The position numbers and the translations under genes were made by a program. A DNA stretch of 58,795 bases from an uncultured Bacteroidales bacterium (lineage in GTDB: Bacteria; Bacteroidota; Bacteroidia; Bacteroidales; Bacteroidaceae): contig CADCNQ010000027.1 in NCBI GenBank assembly GCA_902802815.1, positions 1 through 58,795 on the forward strand, in the 5' to 3' direction. The notes under the pieces are model-generated. The model was given only the letters and a program-made list of their open reading frames with translations. It did not search any database and had not been told where the DNA came from. Below are positions 9,041 to 18,500 of the stretch, piece by piece (position 1 is the first letter of the stretch; the number at the start of each line of letters is the position of its first letter).

Positions 9041-9702
9041 TATCTATTGCGCACATAGAGAGTCCGTTCGGGAGCAAGTTCGGCATTCCCCGTCAGAGTG
9101 GATTGGTCCGTTCTATACGCTCGCGCATAGTTTTTGAGAAAGAGTTCCGCAATGTCGAGGCTTTCCGCGGGCTTGAGGATTTTTCCCATGTGTGGCTTTT
9201 GTGGTATTTCGACGAGGCCGATGGCTGGTCGCCTACAGTGCGTCCTCCTATGCTGGGAGGCAACCGGCGTATGGGTGTCTTCGCTACGAGAAGTCCCTTC
9301 CGTCCCAACCATATAGGGCTCTCCTGCGTGGAACTCCTGAAGGTAGAGTTGGACAGCAAGGATGGTCCCGTGCTCCACGTTGCAGGTGCGGATTTAAAGG
9401 ATGGTACGCCCATCCTCGACATAAAACCTTATCTTCCCTATACAGATTCCCGTCCGGAGGCCAGGGGTGGCTTCACAGAGCAGGTGTTGGAGAACTTTCG
9501 TCCTATGGAGGTAGTGATGCCCCGGGATATTGGGATGGACGAGGAACATCGTGAGGCTCTGCGCGAACTGTTGGCGTCCGATCCGCGTCCCCACTACCAT
9601 GACGACCCGGAGCGTATCTATGGTTTTGTCTTTGCCGGACAAGAGATAAAGTTCCGTGTGGTGGGAGAAAGGGTGGAGGTAATTATTCCAAGGCTTTCGT
9701 AA
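9037..9702 (+). CDS. trmO: tRNA (N6-threonylcarbamoyladenosine37-N6)-methyltransferase TrmO
   Basis: Protein of 221 residues of the TsaA/YaeB/TrmO family, which uses S-adenosylmethionine to methylate t6A37 in some tRNAs. The family blocks are GLEDFSHVWLLWYFDE (45-60), GVFATRSPFRPNHIGLS, and DIKPYLPYTDS. The start is a GTG inside the thrC stop (GTGA, 4-base overlap), so translation probably depends on coupling to thrC. Threonine is also a precursor of the t6A base this enzyme modifies, which makes the operon link sensible. The 3' end overlaps the convergent gene by 20 bases. Confidence 0.9.
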   Translation: MISIAHIESPFGSKFGIPRQSGLVRSIRSRIVFEKEFRNVEAFRGLEDFSHVWLLWYFDEADGWSPTVRPPMLGGNRRMGVFATRSPFRPNHIGLSCVELLKVELDSKDGPVLHVAGADLKDGTPILDIKPYLPYTDSRPEARGGFTEQVLENFRPMEVVMPRDIGMDEEHREALRELLASDPRPHYHDDPERIYGFVFAGQEIKFRVVGERVEVIIPRLS

Positions 9703-10768
9703 TTCTTGAGGTCTCTGTGTCGAGGTATTTGCTGAGACAGCGGGCTATTTCTGGGTAGTAGTCGTTCAGCGTTCTGTACTTGTTGCGGGAGATGGCGTAC
9801 TGGCGGAGGGCAGAGACTAACTCGGGCATCCATAGAAAACCGTTGTTCGTCATTTCAGTGGTTAGTACATTATTGGCTATTTCCCGATTGAAACCATTGT
9901 CAATCAGATATATGATGACGGAAGCGCGTACAAGACTTTCGTTAATGACCGTCTTCCATTCGTTGTAAGCCTGCCGCATCATTGCAGGTTGGGAGAGATG
10001 GAAGAGTTTTTGACCAGTGTCCTGCATTATTGAGGTATTGACGGCATCGTCAAGTAGTGGGTTGACAAACGAATGGCACACCTCATGGATGAGTATCGCT
10101 GCGTCGAATTTCGGACCTCTCTTTTCCGAACCAAGATAATAACCACAGACGGCGATGACTTCCCGTGGCTTACCTGGCAATTGGCGCCAGATGCCGTTAC
10201 TGTTGTAGCCGTGGCTGAAACCGATGATTACGCGGAACGTCTCTGTCGCTTCCTTGCCATAGTAGAAACGACCGTACCATTCGGGGTGGAACACCGGTAT
10301 CACGTTGTTTTGATACCATTGTGCTGTTTCATTGTAGAAAGCCCGATGCTGTTCGTAAAATTCATGGAAGCGGGTGTCTGTATAGAATTGGTTGAGACGG
10401 CTTATAAAGTCGTTGAGGTCAACGTTCTGCCATCCGTTGTTGAGTTCCTTCCTGTCACCAACGAGTTTCACCTTGCCTTTTTCTATGTCAAGGTGCACTG
10501 CCATATTTGTCACTTTCTCATAGCTGATGCCGTATTTGGCGCGGATGTCCTGATAGTAGGGAATGATGGGATGATTCCTGTATGGGGCAAACCACTCCTC
10601 CGTATCCTTTGAGTATTGTCCGGCTGCGTCGTGACAGTATTCCTCGTATCCTGCCGTGCGTGAAAGGATGCCCATAAGCTCCATGGCCTCGGAGATCTCA
10701 ACTTTTATTTGCGCCACCGTTCCCAGCGTCATGGTGAGTAATAGCATCGCGATGACTGTTCTCTTCAT
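9683..10768 (-). CDS. DUF4932-like secreted protein with an HEXXH motif
   Basis: Protein of 361 residues with a signal peptide (1-19, LGTVAQ). It resembles the DUF4932 family of Bacteroidales. A zinc-metallopeptidase-type motif HEVCH is at 228-232 in AILIHEVCHSFVNP, so a periplasmic or secreted metallopeptidase is plausible; the activity is not shown for this family as far as I know. I chose the ATG at 10768 because it begins the signal peptide and lies downstream of two promoter elements; the open frame runs further upstream without such signals. It is alone on its strand and converges with trmO. Confidence 0.75.
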   Translation of the reverse strand: MKRTVIAMLLLTMTLGTVAQIKVEISEAMELMGILSRTAGYEEYCHDAAGQYSKDTEEWFAPYRNHPIIPYYQDIRAKYGISYEKVTNMAVHLDIEKGKVKLVGDRKELNNGWQNVDLNDFISRLNQFYTDTRFHEFYEQHRAFYNETAQWYQNNVIPVFHPEWYGRFYYGKEATETFRVIIGFSHGYNSNGIWRQLPGKPREVIAVCGYYLGSEKRGPKFDAAILIHEVCHSFVNPLLDDAVNTSIMQDTGQKLFHLSQPAMMRQAYNEWKTVINESLVRASVIIYLIDNGFNREIANNVLTTEMTNNGFLWMPELVSALRQYAISRNKYRTLNDYYPEIARCLSKYLDTETSRITKALE

Positions 10769-10799
10769 GATAGTTTGATTACATTTTAATTTCTGAGTA

Positions 10800-10815
10800 C
10801 AAAAATACAAAAATA
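10800..10815 (-). promoter_or_regulatory. Twin -7 promoter elements for the DUF4932-like gene
   Basis: Two abutting TATTTTTG octamers on the minus strand (10815-10808 and 10807-10800), both fitting TAnnTTTG, lie 32-47 nt before the start codon. Confidence 0.5.
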
Positions 10816-10912
10816 GCAGACAAGTTGAAAGGTTGATAGTTGACAAATTGTAAAAACGGGTCTTTTTGGAATATTTTTCAACGAAAAAAAATAGAGAGAA
10901 AAAAAAAATAAC

Positions 10913-10920
10913 TATTTTTG
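10913..10920 (+). promoter_or_regulatory. -7 promoter element of the RND efflux operon
   Basis: TATTTTTG lies 54 nt before the adaptor start codon. The upstream DNA is A-rich; no exact -33 TTTG is at the usual spacing. Confidence 0.5.
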
Positions 10921-10973
10921 TCCTATTTAATGCGTGTAAAATCACAGGAAAACAATAGAAAAAAGTGAAATAC

Positions 10974-11999
10974 ATGAAAACATTTCGAGTATTGACGGTT
11001 GTTATAGCGCTGATGGCGCTTTATAGTTGCGGAGAGAAGAAACAGGCTGACGAGGAGCAGGTTGTGAGGGTGAAAGTGCAGGAACTGCACGCTGAGCCGG
11101 TGCATGGGGAACAGGGTTTCTCGGGCACCATACAGGAATCGAGCGGAGCTTCGCTGTCGTTCTTGGTGAGCGGCACGATACAACGTATCTACGTGAACGA
11201 GGGTCAGAATGTTAGCAAAGGTCAGCTGATTGCAGAACTTGATCCCACAACTTTGACAAATGCCCACATCATTGCCATGACGGCATTGGAGCAGGCCCAG
11301 GATACTTACAAACGTATGAAGGCGCTCTATGAAAGCGGTGCGCTGCCGGAAATGGAGTGGGTGATGGCTGAAAACCATCTAAAGTCGGCTGTGGCACAGG
11401 AAGCAATGGCCAGAAAGTCGCTGACGGATGCTAAATTATATGCGCCTTTCAGTGGATATATCTCCAGCAAGATGGCGGATGCCGGACAGACTACAGCACC
11501 GGGATTGACTGTTGTTAAGTTGGTGAACATAGGTACAGTGAAGGTGAAGATTGCTGTTCCCGAGGATGACGTGCAACGTATTCAGAAGGGTTCGGCGATG
11601 AAAATCATCGTGCCGGCGCTGGGTGGTCGCGAGTTTTCTGGAATAGTGACGGAGCGCGGGGTAAGTGCTGATCCACGTGCACGCACCTACGAGGTGAAAG
11701 CCGCCATAGACAACCCCGAAGGATTGCTGTTGCCAGGTATGATATGTCAGGTGTTCACCAACTACATGATAGGTACTACGGGTGTGTTCGTTCCTGCCAA
11801 TTTGGTACAGCTCGGCAGTGATAACAAGAGCTTTGTATGGGTGGTGAACAGGGGGCAGGCAGTGCGTCGCGAAATCACCATAGTACGTGCCACAGCACAG
11901 GGTGTGCAGGTTAGCGGAGGACTCTCAGTGGGCGACCTCCTCATTGTGGCCGGACAGCAGAAAGTGAGCAATGGGATGAAGGTTGATATTGTTAAGTAG
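10974..11999 (+). CDS. RND efflux periplasmic adaptor (membrane fusion lipoprotein)
   Basis: Protein of 341 residues. The N-terminus is a lipoprotein signal with lipobox LYSC, lipidated Cys at 19. The order is typical of HlyD/AcrA-like adaptors: a first lipoyl half (FLVSGTIQRIYVNEGQNVSKGQLIAELD), a helical hairpin (~85-130), a second lipoyl half (LYAPFSGYISSKMADAGQ), then a beta-barrel and a membrane-proximal domain. It couples the inner-membrane pump to an outer-membrane channel. I chose ATG 10974 over GTG 10965 because it gives the compact signal peptide. The pump gene follows after 42 nt. Confidence 0.9.
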   Translation: MKTFRVLTVVIALMALYSCGEKKQADEEQVVRVKVQELHAEPVHGEQGFSGTIQESSGASLSFLVSGTIQRIYVNEGQNVSKGQLIAELDPTTLTNAHIIAMTALEQAQDTYKRMKALYESGALPEMEWVMAENHLKSAVAQEAMARKSLTDAKLYAPFSGYISSKMADAGQTTAPGLTVVKLVNIGTVKVKIAVPEDDVQRIQKGSAMKIIVPALGGREFSGIVTERGVSADPRARTYEVKAAIDNPEGLLLPGMICQVFTNYMIGTTGVFVPANLVQLGSDNKSFVWVVNRGQAVRREITIVRATAQGVQVSGGLSVGDLLIVAGQQKVSNGMKVDIVK

Positions 12000-12041
12000 T
12001 GGTTTAAAGTTTAAAGATTATTATTTGAAGTTTAAGCTGTT

Positions 12042-15000
12042 ATGGAAGATAATAAAGAGAAAAAGATGAGCTTGCAGGAGTGGTCAATGCACTACCGGCA
12101 AATCATCATCTTGCTCGTCAGTTGCTTCGTGGCGATGGGCATATTCGGCTTGGCCCATATCAACAAAAATGAGTTCCCCGACTTCACCATCCGCCAGGGC
12201 CTGGTCATTGCGGTGTATCCCGGTGTGACTGTGCAGGAGATGGAGGAGCAGGTGACCAAGCCTCTTGAGAAATACATCTTCACCTACAAGGAAGTGAAGA
12301 AGGAAAAAACGGTAAGTTTCACGAAAGACGGTATCGCTATCATACGTGTGGAACTGAACGATGAGTTGACGGACAAGGATGAATTTTGGTCGAAGTTCAA
12401 ACACGGTGTGAAGGAATTCCAGAGTACGCTACCCGATGGTGTGCTGGCCATCAAGGTGAACGACGATTTCGGCGACACCTCGGCGCTACTGCTGTCGATG
12501 GAGTCGGAGGAGAAGACCTACCGCGAGCTGAACGACTACATGAACCAACTCATCGACTCGTTGCGTATGATACCCAGCGTGGGCAAGATGAGCGTTTACG
12601 GCCTGCAGAAAGACCAGATAAGCATCTATATCAACAGCGACAAGCTTTCTCATTACGGCATCAGTTATCTTCTCATCGGACAGCAGCTGAAGGCCAAGGG
12701 CTTCGTTACCACCGGTGGACGCCTTAAGAACATGGGTAACGAGTCGCCAATCTATGTGGATCACGCACTCAACAAGATATACGATGTGGAGAACACCGTA
12801 ATTTATACCGACGCTAGCGGCAACATCGTGAAACTGAAGGATGTGGCTACCGTGAAACGCGAATATCCGAAACCTAAGTCCTTTATCACCAACAACGGCA
12901 AGAAGTGTCTTATCCTGAGTGTGGAAATTAAGAAGGGACAGGATGTGTCCAGTATGGGTGCTGAGATAGACGAAAAACTGGCCAACATCAAGAAAGTGCT
13001 GCCTGACGATGTGCAGATGAATGCCATAACCAACCAGAAGAAGGTGGTGGACGACTCCATTGAGAACTTCCTCCATGAACTGATGATTGCCATCGCCACG
13101 GTAATCCTTGTGGTGGTGCTCATCATGCCCATGCGCGTGGCTATGGTGGCAGCCGGCACTATGCCTATCACGATATTCATTTCGCTCAGCACTTTCTATC
13201 TGTTCGGCATCGAACTCAATACAGTGACTCTGGCGGCCCTGATTGTAACCTTGGGTATGATTGTTGACGACTCAATTGTGATTATCGACTCCTACATGGA
13301 GATGATGGCTGAGGGTAAGCCTCGCTGGCAAGCCTCCATCGATGCCACTGTTCACTTTCTGAAGTCCATTTTCACAGCTACGTTGTGCATATCGGTTACG
13401 TTCTTCCCGTTCCTCTTCTCCATGAAGGGACAGATGCATGATTTCTTGCTGTCGTTCCCCTGGGCCATTAGTATTGTGCTCTTCATCTCGATGATTATCG
13501 CGCAGACACTCTTGCCCATTCTGCAATACTACTTCATTACCAAACCAATAGGGGAGGCGAGACCAAAGAACGGCAAGAAGCCCTTCAACTTGCTCGACCT
13601 TATGGATAAGTATTACAAGGTGTTGCTCAATTGGTGTTTCCGTCATCCGTGGAGCACAGTTGGTGTGGGTCTCGGCGGATTTGTGATAGGTGCGCTGATG
13701 TTCACCCAAATACCGCAGAAACTGATGCCCGTTGCCGACCGCGACCAGTTTGCCGTAGAGATTTATCTGCCCTCGGGCACAGGCCTCGAGTATACTACGA
13801 TCATCGCCGACTCTTTGGAACATATGATGCGTCAGGATGAGCGAGTTGTTGGCGTGGCATCGTTTAAAGGCTCTTCGTCGCCCCGATTCCACACGTCATA
13901 CGCACCCCAGTTTCCTTCTGAGAACTACGCGCAGTTTATTGTGAACACTACCGGTAATGAAGCCACAGAGGAACTTGTGGACGAATATACCAAAAAGTTC
14001 ACCAACTACTTCCCCGAAGCATACGTGAAAATCAAGCAACTGAGTTTCAGTTCGTGCACGGTGCCTATTGAGGTGCGTCTTAAGAGCGACAACCTCGAGG
14101 AATTGGCATTCTACGCTGACAGCGTGGCCAAAATAATGCGTGAGATGCCTGAACTGCTGCTCGTACGCCACGATATGCTGGAACCGCTTTCCACTACACG
14201 TATCAAGATAGACGATGATAAGGCCAGTCGTCTGGGCATTACCAATCAGACGGTGGAGCTGCAGATGGCATTCCGTTATGGCGACGGTATCACCGTGAGC
14301 ACCGCATGGGAAGGCGACTACGATGTCAACGTGAAGATGAAGACAGAGGACGCAGACCAAGCTACGGAGCAGGATATCATGGATGAACTGATTCCCATCG
14401 GTATAGCGGCAGCTATTCCCACTGACTTGTCTACGTTGTTGAGCCTTCACAGCATGGGTGAGGCCATTCCCAGTGTCCCGATGCGCCAGTTTGCGGAGAT
14501 TGTACCTACGTGGCAATATGGACAGATCTGCCATCGCAACGGTCTGCGCACAGTCACGGTGATGGCCGAATTGGCTCGCGGGCAGAATGAGGGCATCGTC
14601 ACTTCGCTTATCATGAAACGCCTCAAAAACCTCAAATTGCCCGAAGACATGCAATTGGAATACGGGGGACAATATGAGGCCGACAACGAGACAGGTCCTC
14701 AGATTGCTGCAGCGCTCGTACTCTCGGTCATCATCATATTCTTCGTCCTGCTGTGGCATTTCAAGAGTGTTAGTGAGGCGCTGCTCATTATGGTCAGTCT
14801 AACGCTTTGCGTCTTTGGTATGGCTATGGGCTTGATGATTCAGGGTATTGAGTTCTCGCTGACCAGTGTCCTGGGCTTTGTGTCGCTGATGGGTATTCTG
14901 GTGCGCAATGGTGTCATCCTCTTCGACTATGCCGCTGAGGTGAAAGAACTGGAGCATCTGTCTCTCAAGGATTCCATACATGTGGCTGCAGAGCGTCGTA

Positions 15001-15188
15001 TGCGTCCCATATTCCTGACATCAGCAGCTGCTTCTATGGGTGTCGTGCCGATGATTCTGGGCGGCAGTGCCTTGTGGGTACCAATGGGTGCTGTAATTTG
15101 TTACGGCACACTCCTGACGATGTTCTTCATCCTCACCGTGATGCCAATCACCTACTGGAAAGTTATGGGCATAGGAGAGAAAGAATAA
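12042..15188 (+). CDS. RND efflux pump, inner-membrane permease subunit
   Basis: Protein of 1048 residues, the normal size for AcrB-like pumps, with the N-terminal TM, two large periplasmic loops and two sets of TM helices. The TM4 proton-relay aspartates are in IVDDSIVIIDSYMEMM (about 406-421). Later family blocks include SLTSVLGFVSLMGILVRNGVILFDYA and ERRMRPIFLTSAAASMGVVPMIL. The substrate cannot be told from sequence. It follows the adaptor by 42 nt, but no TolC-like outer-membrane factor or TetR/AcrR-type regulator is adjacent, so the channel must be encoded elsewhere. Confidence 0.92.
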   Translation: MEDNKEKKMSLQEWSMHYRQIIILLVSCFVAMGIFGLAHINKNEFPDFTIRQGLVIAVYPGVTVQEMEEQVTKPLEKYIFTYKEVKKEKTVSFTKDGIAIIRVELNDELTDKDEFWSKFKHGVKEFQSTLPDGVLAIKVNDDFGDTSALLLSMESEEKTYRELNDYMNQLIDSLRMIPSVGKMSVYGLQKDQISIYINSDKLSHYGISYLLIGQQLKAKGFVTTGGRLKNMGNESPIYVDHALNKIYDVENTVIYTDASGNIVKLKDVATVKREYPKPKSFITNNGKKCLILSVEIKKGQDVSSMGAEIDEKLANIKKVLPDDVQMNAITNQKKVVDDSIENFLHELMIAIATVILVVVLIMPMRVAMVAAGTMPITIFISLSTFYLFGIELNTVTLAALIVTLGMIVDDSIVIIDSYMEMMAEGKPRWQASIDATVHFLKSIFTATLCISVTFFPFLFSMKGQMHDFLLSFPWAISIVLFISMIIAQTLLPILQYYFITKPIGEARPKNGKKPFNLLDLMDKYYKVLLNWCFRHPWSTVGVGLGGFVIGALMFTQIPQKLMPVADRDQFAVEIYLPSGTGLEYTTIIADSLEHMMRQDERVVGVASFKGSSSPRFHTSYAPQFPSENYAQFIVNTTGNEATEELVDEYTKKFTNYFPEAYVKIKQLSFSSCTVPIEVRLKSDNLEELAFYADSVAKIMREMPELLLVRHDMLEPLSTTRIKIDDDKASRLGITNQTVELQMAFRYGDGITVSTAWEGDYDVNVKMKTEDADQATEQDIMDELIPIGIAAAIPTDLSTLLSLHSMGEAIPSVPMRQFAEIVPTWQYGQICHRNGLRTVTVMAELARGQNEGIVTSLIMKRLKNLKLPEDMQLEYGGQYEADNETGPQIAAALVLSVIIIFFVLLWHFKSVSEALLIMVSLTLCVFGMAMGLMIQGIEFSLTSVLGFVSLMGILVRNGVILFDYAAEVKELEHLSLKDSIHVAAERRMRPIFLTSAAASMGVVPMILGGSALWVPMGAVICYGTLLTMFFILTVMPITYWKVMGIGEKE

Positions 15189-15214
15189 AGAGTTCCGGGA
15201 GAATTCGCAAAAGA

Positions 15215-15245
15215 AAAAAGGCTGCTGTTGCGGCCTTTTTTTTTT
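15215..15245 (+). terminator. Rho-independent terminator after the RND operon
   Basis: A-run, stem GGCTGC / GCGGCC with loop TGTT (15221-15236), then nine or more T. The A-run before the stem lets it extend and could allow action in both directions. Confidence 0.8.
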
Positions 15246-15328
15246 GTTTCGGGATTCATATTAAGGATTTGTTTCAGTCAGCTCTCGAAGTTCCCCTAAC
15301 TAGAACACGAGTAGAATATGAATTGAGT

Positions 15329-15415
15329 ACGAGCAGTTAACGAGCAGTTAACGAGTTTTCTCGTACACCACTCGTATACCACTCGTACACCACTCGTTAA
15401 CTACTTGTTAACTGA
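15329..15415. repeat. 11-bp periodic repeats arranged as an inverted repeat
   Basis: The left side has two units CGAGCAGTTAA plus CGAG (15330-15355). The right side has CGTACACCACT, CGTATACCACT, CGTACACCACT, CGTTAACTACT and a degenerate fifth unit (15362-15415). Arms 15334-15355 and 15393-15414 pair over 22 positions, with two G-U type mismatches, around a 37-nt centre made of the same 11-nt units. It sits in the 390-bp non-coding gap between the RND terminator and the tamB-like stop. The rest of that gap shows no gene. Confidence 0.8.
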
Positions 15416-15578
15416 CTGGATTCCGCTAAGCCTCTGAAGGGACTCTGAATAGCCTTGAAAAAGCCCACAATCATGTTGTAAAACGGCATTCCTGTGTCAG
15501 GCGATAGTTCTTGGAACAGAAAACCGCCGCCATTTGTCTCAGGGGCAATGAGAAATGCAGATTGTGTAAAAATCTTCT

Positions 15579-18500
15579 TTACTTACTGCGTCGGAATAGT
15601 TGACGGAAGCGATTGAATTCCTTCTGAAACTGGATGCCAATGCCTTGGGTGTTGAAGGAATTCTGTACGAAATAGCGATCGTTGGTCTTGTTGTACACTT
15701 TGAGGCCGATGCTGCCGTTGCGCGTGAGCAGGTACAAAACATCCACGTCTGTGATGATGTTGCGGGTGGTGTAGTATGACTCGCGATAGCCGAAATTGCC
15801 GTTGATTAGAAGACGGTTGTCAAACAGGCGGCCGGAGAGCATACCTTCGACGTCCACATTGTCCCAACCTGTTTGGCCGGTACGCAGATTGGCACCGAAG
15901 TTCCAATTGCTGGAGCCGATAGCGCTGCCCAGCAACTGATTGAAGCGCTGTGAGATGGTGGAGGCCATGAGAGAGTACATTGCAGTGCTCGTCTGGTTTG
16001 CAGCGTTCTGCGACATCGTGGCATAACTGTAGAAACGTCCCACGCCCAGAAGATAGATGACCTGAAGGTTGCGCTCTTCCTCGGTTGATACCATGCTGTG
16101 AACGATGCGTTTCTCGTCTTCGGTGGCATTCGGGAGGTCGAAGTCGAAGGTGATGATGGGCGACTGCGGACGTCCGGTGACGTTCATAAGGCAGTCCACG
16201 CGTGTGTTGTTGAAGCCCAGAGAACTGCTGCCGAGGTCGTTTAGCGACACGTTGGGGACGGTGTACACAGCCTGCATGTTAATGCTGGCCATGAGGGGGT
16301 TGCCGCTGAAGACGATGGTGCCGCCGGGACGGAAGGTGAAGTCCTTGCGGATGATGTCGTGGAAGGAGAGCCGGTAGTTGCCGTCCGTGAGCCGGTAGGT
16401 ACCATAGAGATTGAAACTGCCCTTGTTGTGGAAATTGGCCAGGAGGCGACCTTCGCCGCCGACATCCAAACGGTCGTCGGTTTTCTCGTCCATGATGAGG
16501 CGCAGACGCATGTTTGGTGTCATGTCCATATCGAGATTCACACGTATGTCGGTGCTCAACTGGCTCAGTTCGTCGAGTGTGGAAGCACGCTTGCCGGCCT
16601 GCTGGGACGAGGAACTGTTACTGGAGGAATGGTCCACATAGGTTATGAAATCACTCTTTGTGATGCCGCCGGGGCTTGCCACGCTGTAAGTGAGTGAGGA
16701 ACCCTTCTCGGGCCTGATGGCAGCGTCCACCTGCACATGTCCGGTACCGCCGAAGAGACGCAGGTTGCCCGTGGAATAGAGCGTACCGTAAAAGGGCTGG
16801 TCGTCGAAGTTCTTCATGTCATAGACGAGGAGACGCTGTGTGTCCATGAGGAAATCGTAGGTGAGGTTCTTGAAACTATTGTGCTTCATGACACCCGTGA
16901 GGAAGCCGAAGTGGGTGTAGATACCCGGGGCACCCTGTTCGTCCATGAGTTGGGCATTCTTCACGAGGATATATCCGGGACGGAGTAATACGCTGTCTTC
17001 TCCGGCGCTGTCGAGATGGTAGCGCACGCCGGTGTAGGGGATGCGCATGGAGAGGGTGTCAAGGTGCAGGTTGCCGTTGAGGTCGATTTTACCCAGCGGA
17101 CCGCCGACGAAGGCCTTGCCTGTGACGCGTCCATCAATTTCCTCGATGATTCCCTCAGTGAAGAAATTGAGAAAACCGAGATTGAAGCGGTGGGTGTTGA
17201 TGTCGAGGTGCAGGCGGCTTTCAGGACGGCGGCCCGGTACAACAAGCCCACTCACTTTTGTATCCATGTTATTCATGGGATCGTAAACGTGACCCTCAAT
17301 GTCAAGGGTGTTAGGAGTACGTCCCCACGTAAGGTGTGCGTCGCACTGACCCTCGGGAGTGTTATTGAAAGTGAACTCATCTACGTGGGCATAAGCGTCT
17401 GCAACGGGATTCTTCATTAGACCAGTGAGATATCCCTTGCCGCTCGCGCTGCCACCGAAGAGTACATCGTTGAACTTCACGAGGTCCATGATATATGCCA
17501 CGTTGACATCCTTGAATGTAGCTGTGAGTGTGTCGGTGTCGTTGGCGGAGATGCGTCCGTTGACGTATACGTTGCGCTCATGCTCGGATACTTGCACGCC
17601 GCTGACATCGATTACTTCGTCGTGCATGTGCGCTGTGGCGGGATGCACCTGCCAGGTTGTGTCGTTGATGATAATATTGGAGGGGGCTATCCACAGCCGT
17701 ATGTCGCGACTGCCGAGACTGTCCTTGCCTAAAAGGACGGTGGCGTCCAGTTCACCCTGCTGGCGCGGAGTGCGATTGTTGTTCCAGGAGAAGATACCGT
17801 GAAGACGCTCCAGCGAACCGTCCACGTCGAGGGAAAATGCTGTGGTGCCGAGAGGCATATCACGCTCCGTATAGAGGTCGCATCCGACAGAGCCGGGGGA
17901 GTAGTTGACGTTGATCTGCGTATTGACGAACTGCTCCTTGCTGTAGGACATGAGGGGAATCTCCAACTGACTGTTGAGCGACGATTTGAGGAGGTTGAAT
18001 TTCGGGTCTAGGGAGAGGGTGCCTACAAGTATTCCCTGCTTGGGAATCCTTATGTCAATGTCTGCAAACTTACGCAAGAGGAGTGTGTCTGTGAAAGTTA
18101 ACGCGAAATCAAGACTATCTTCAAGCGTTCCTGCAGCTTCAAGTTGTATGTCGTTGGTTAAAAGCGATATATGTCTTGTGTTATTGTGGATATAATGTGA
18201 TAGTTTGATGTCGGTAGGAGGCATCAGGAGAGCATCGCCTTCGCGGTTCCATTGGAATTCTTCGATGTTTACTTCACCTTGTGCACAGGTCCATTGATCG
18301 CCAGTTACACGGAAATGGGTGTAGAGTTTGCCGTGAGGGTCGTTGAGGGATGTTTCAACGTCGGTGTCGCGCCCCCGACGGTCCACATGACACTGGAGGT
18401 CACGCAAAGTGTAGCCGCTAAGTTGGAGCAGGGGAGCGTGCAGTTGTGCGGTGACTTCAGGAAGGTCGCCGAAACCTTTGATGCGTCCCTTGGCATCAAG

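Noticed and set aside
12000..12041. Small repeated GTTTAAAG-type motif between the RND genes as a regulatory site
   Set aside because: Only short A/T-rich repetition between adaptor and pump; common by chance in such spacers.
15311..15415. CRISPR-like array
   Set aside because: Repeat units are 11 bp with no spacers, and no cas genes are present.
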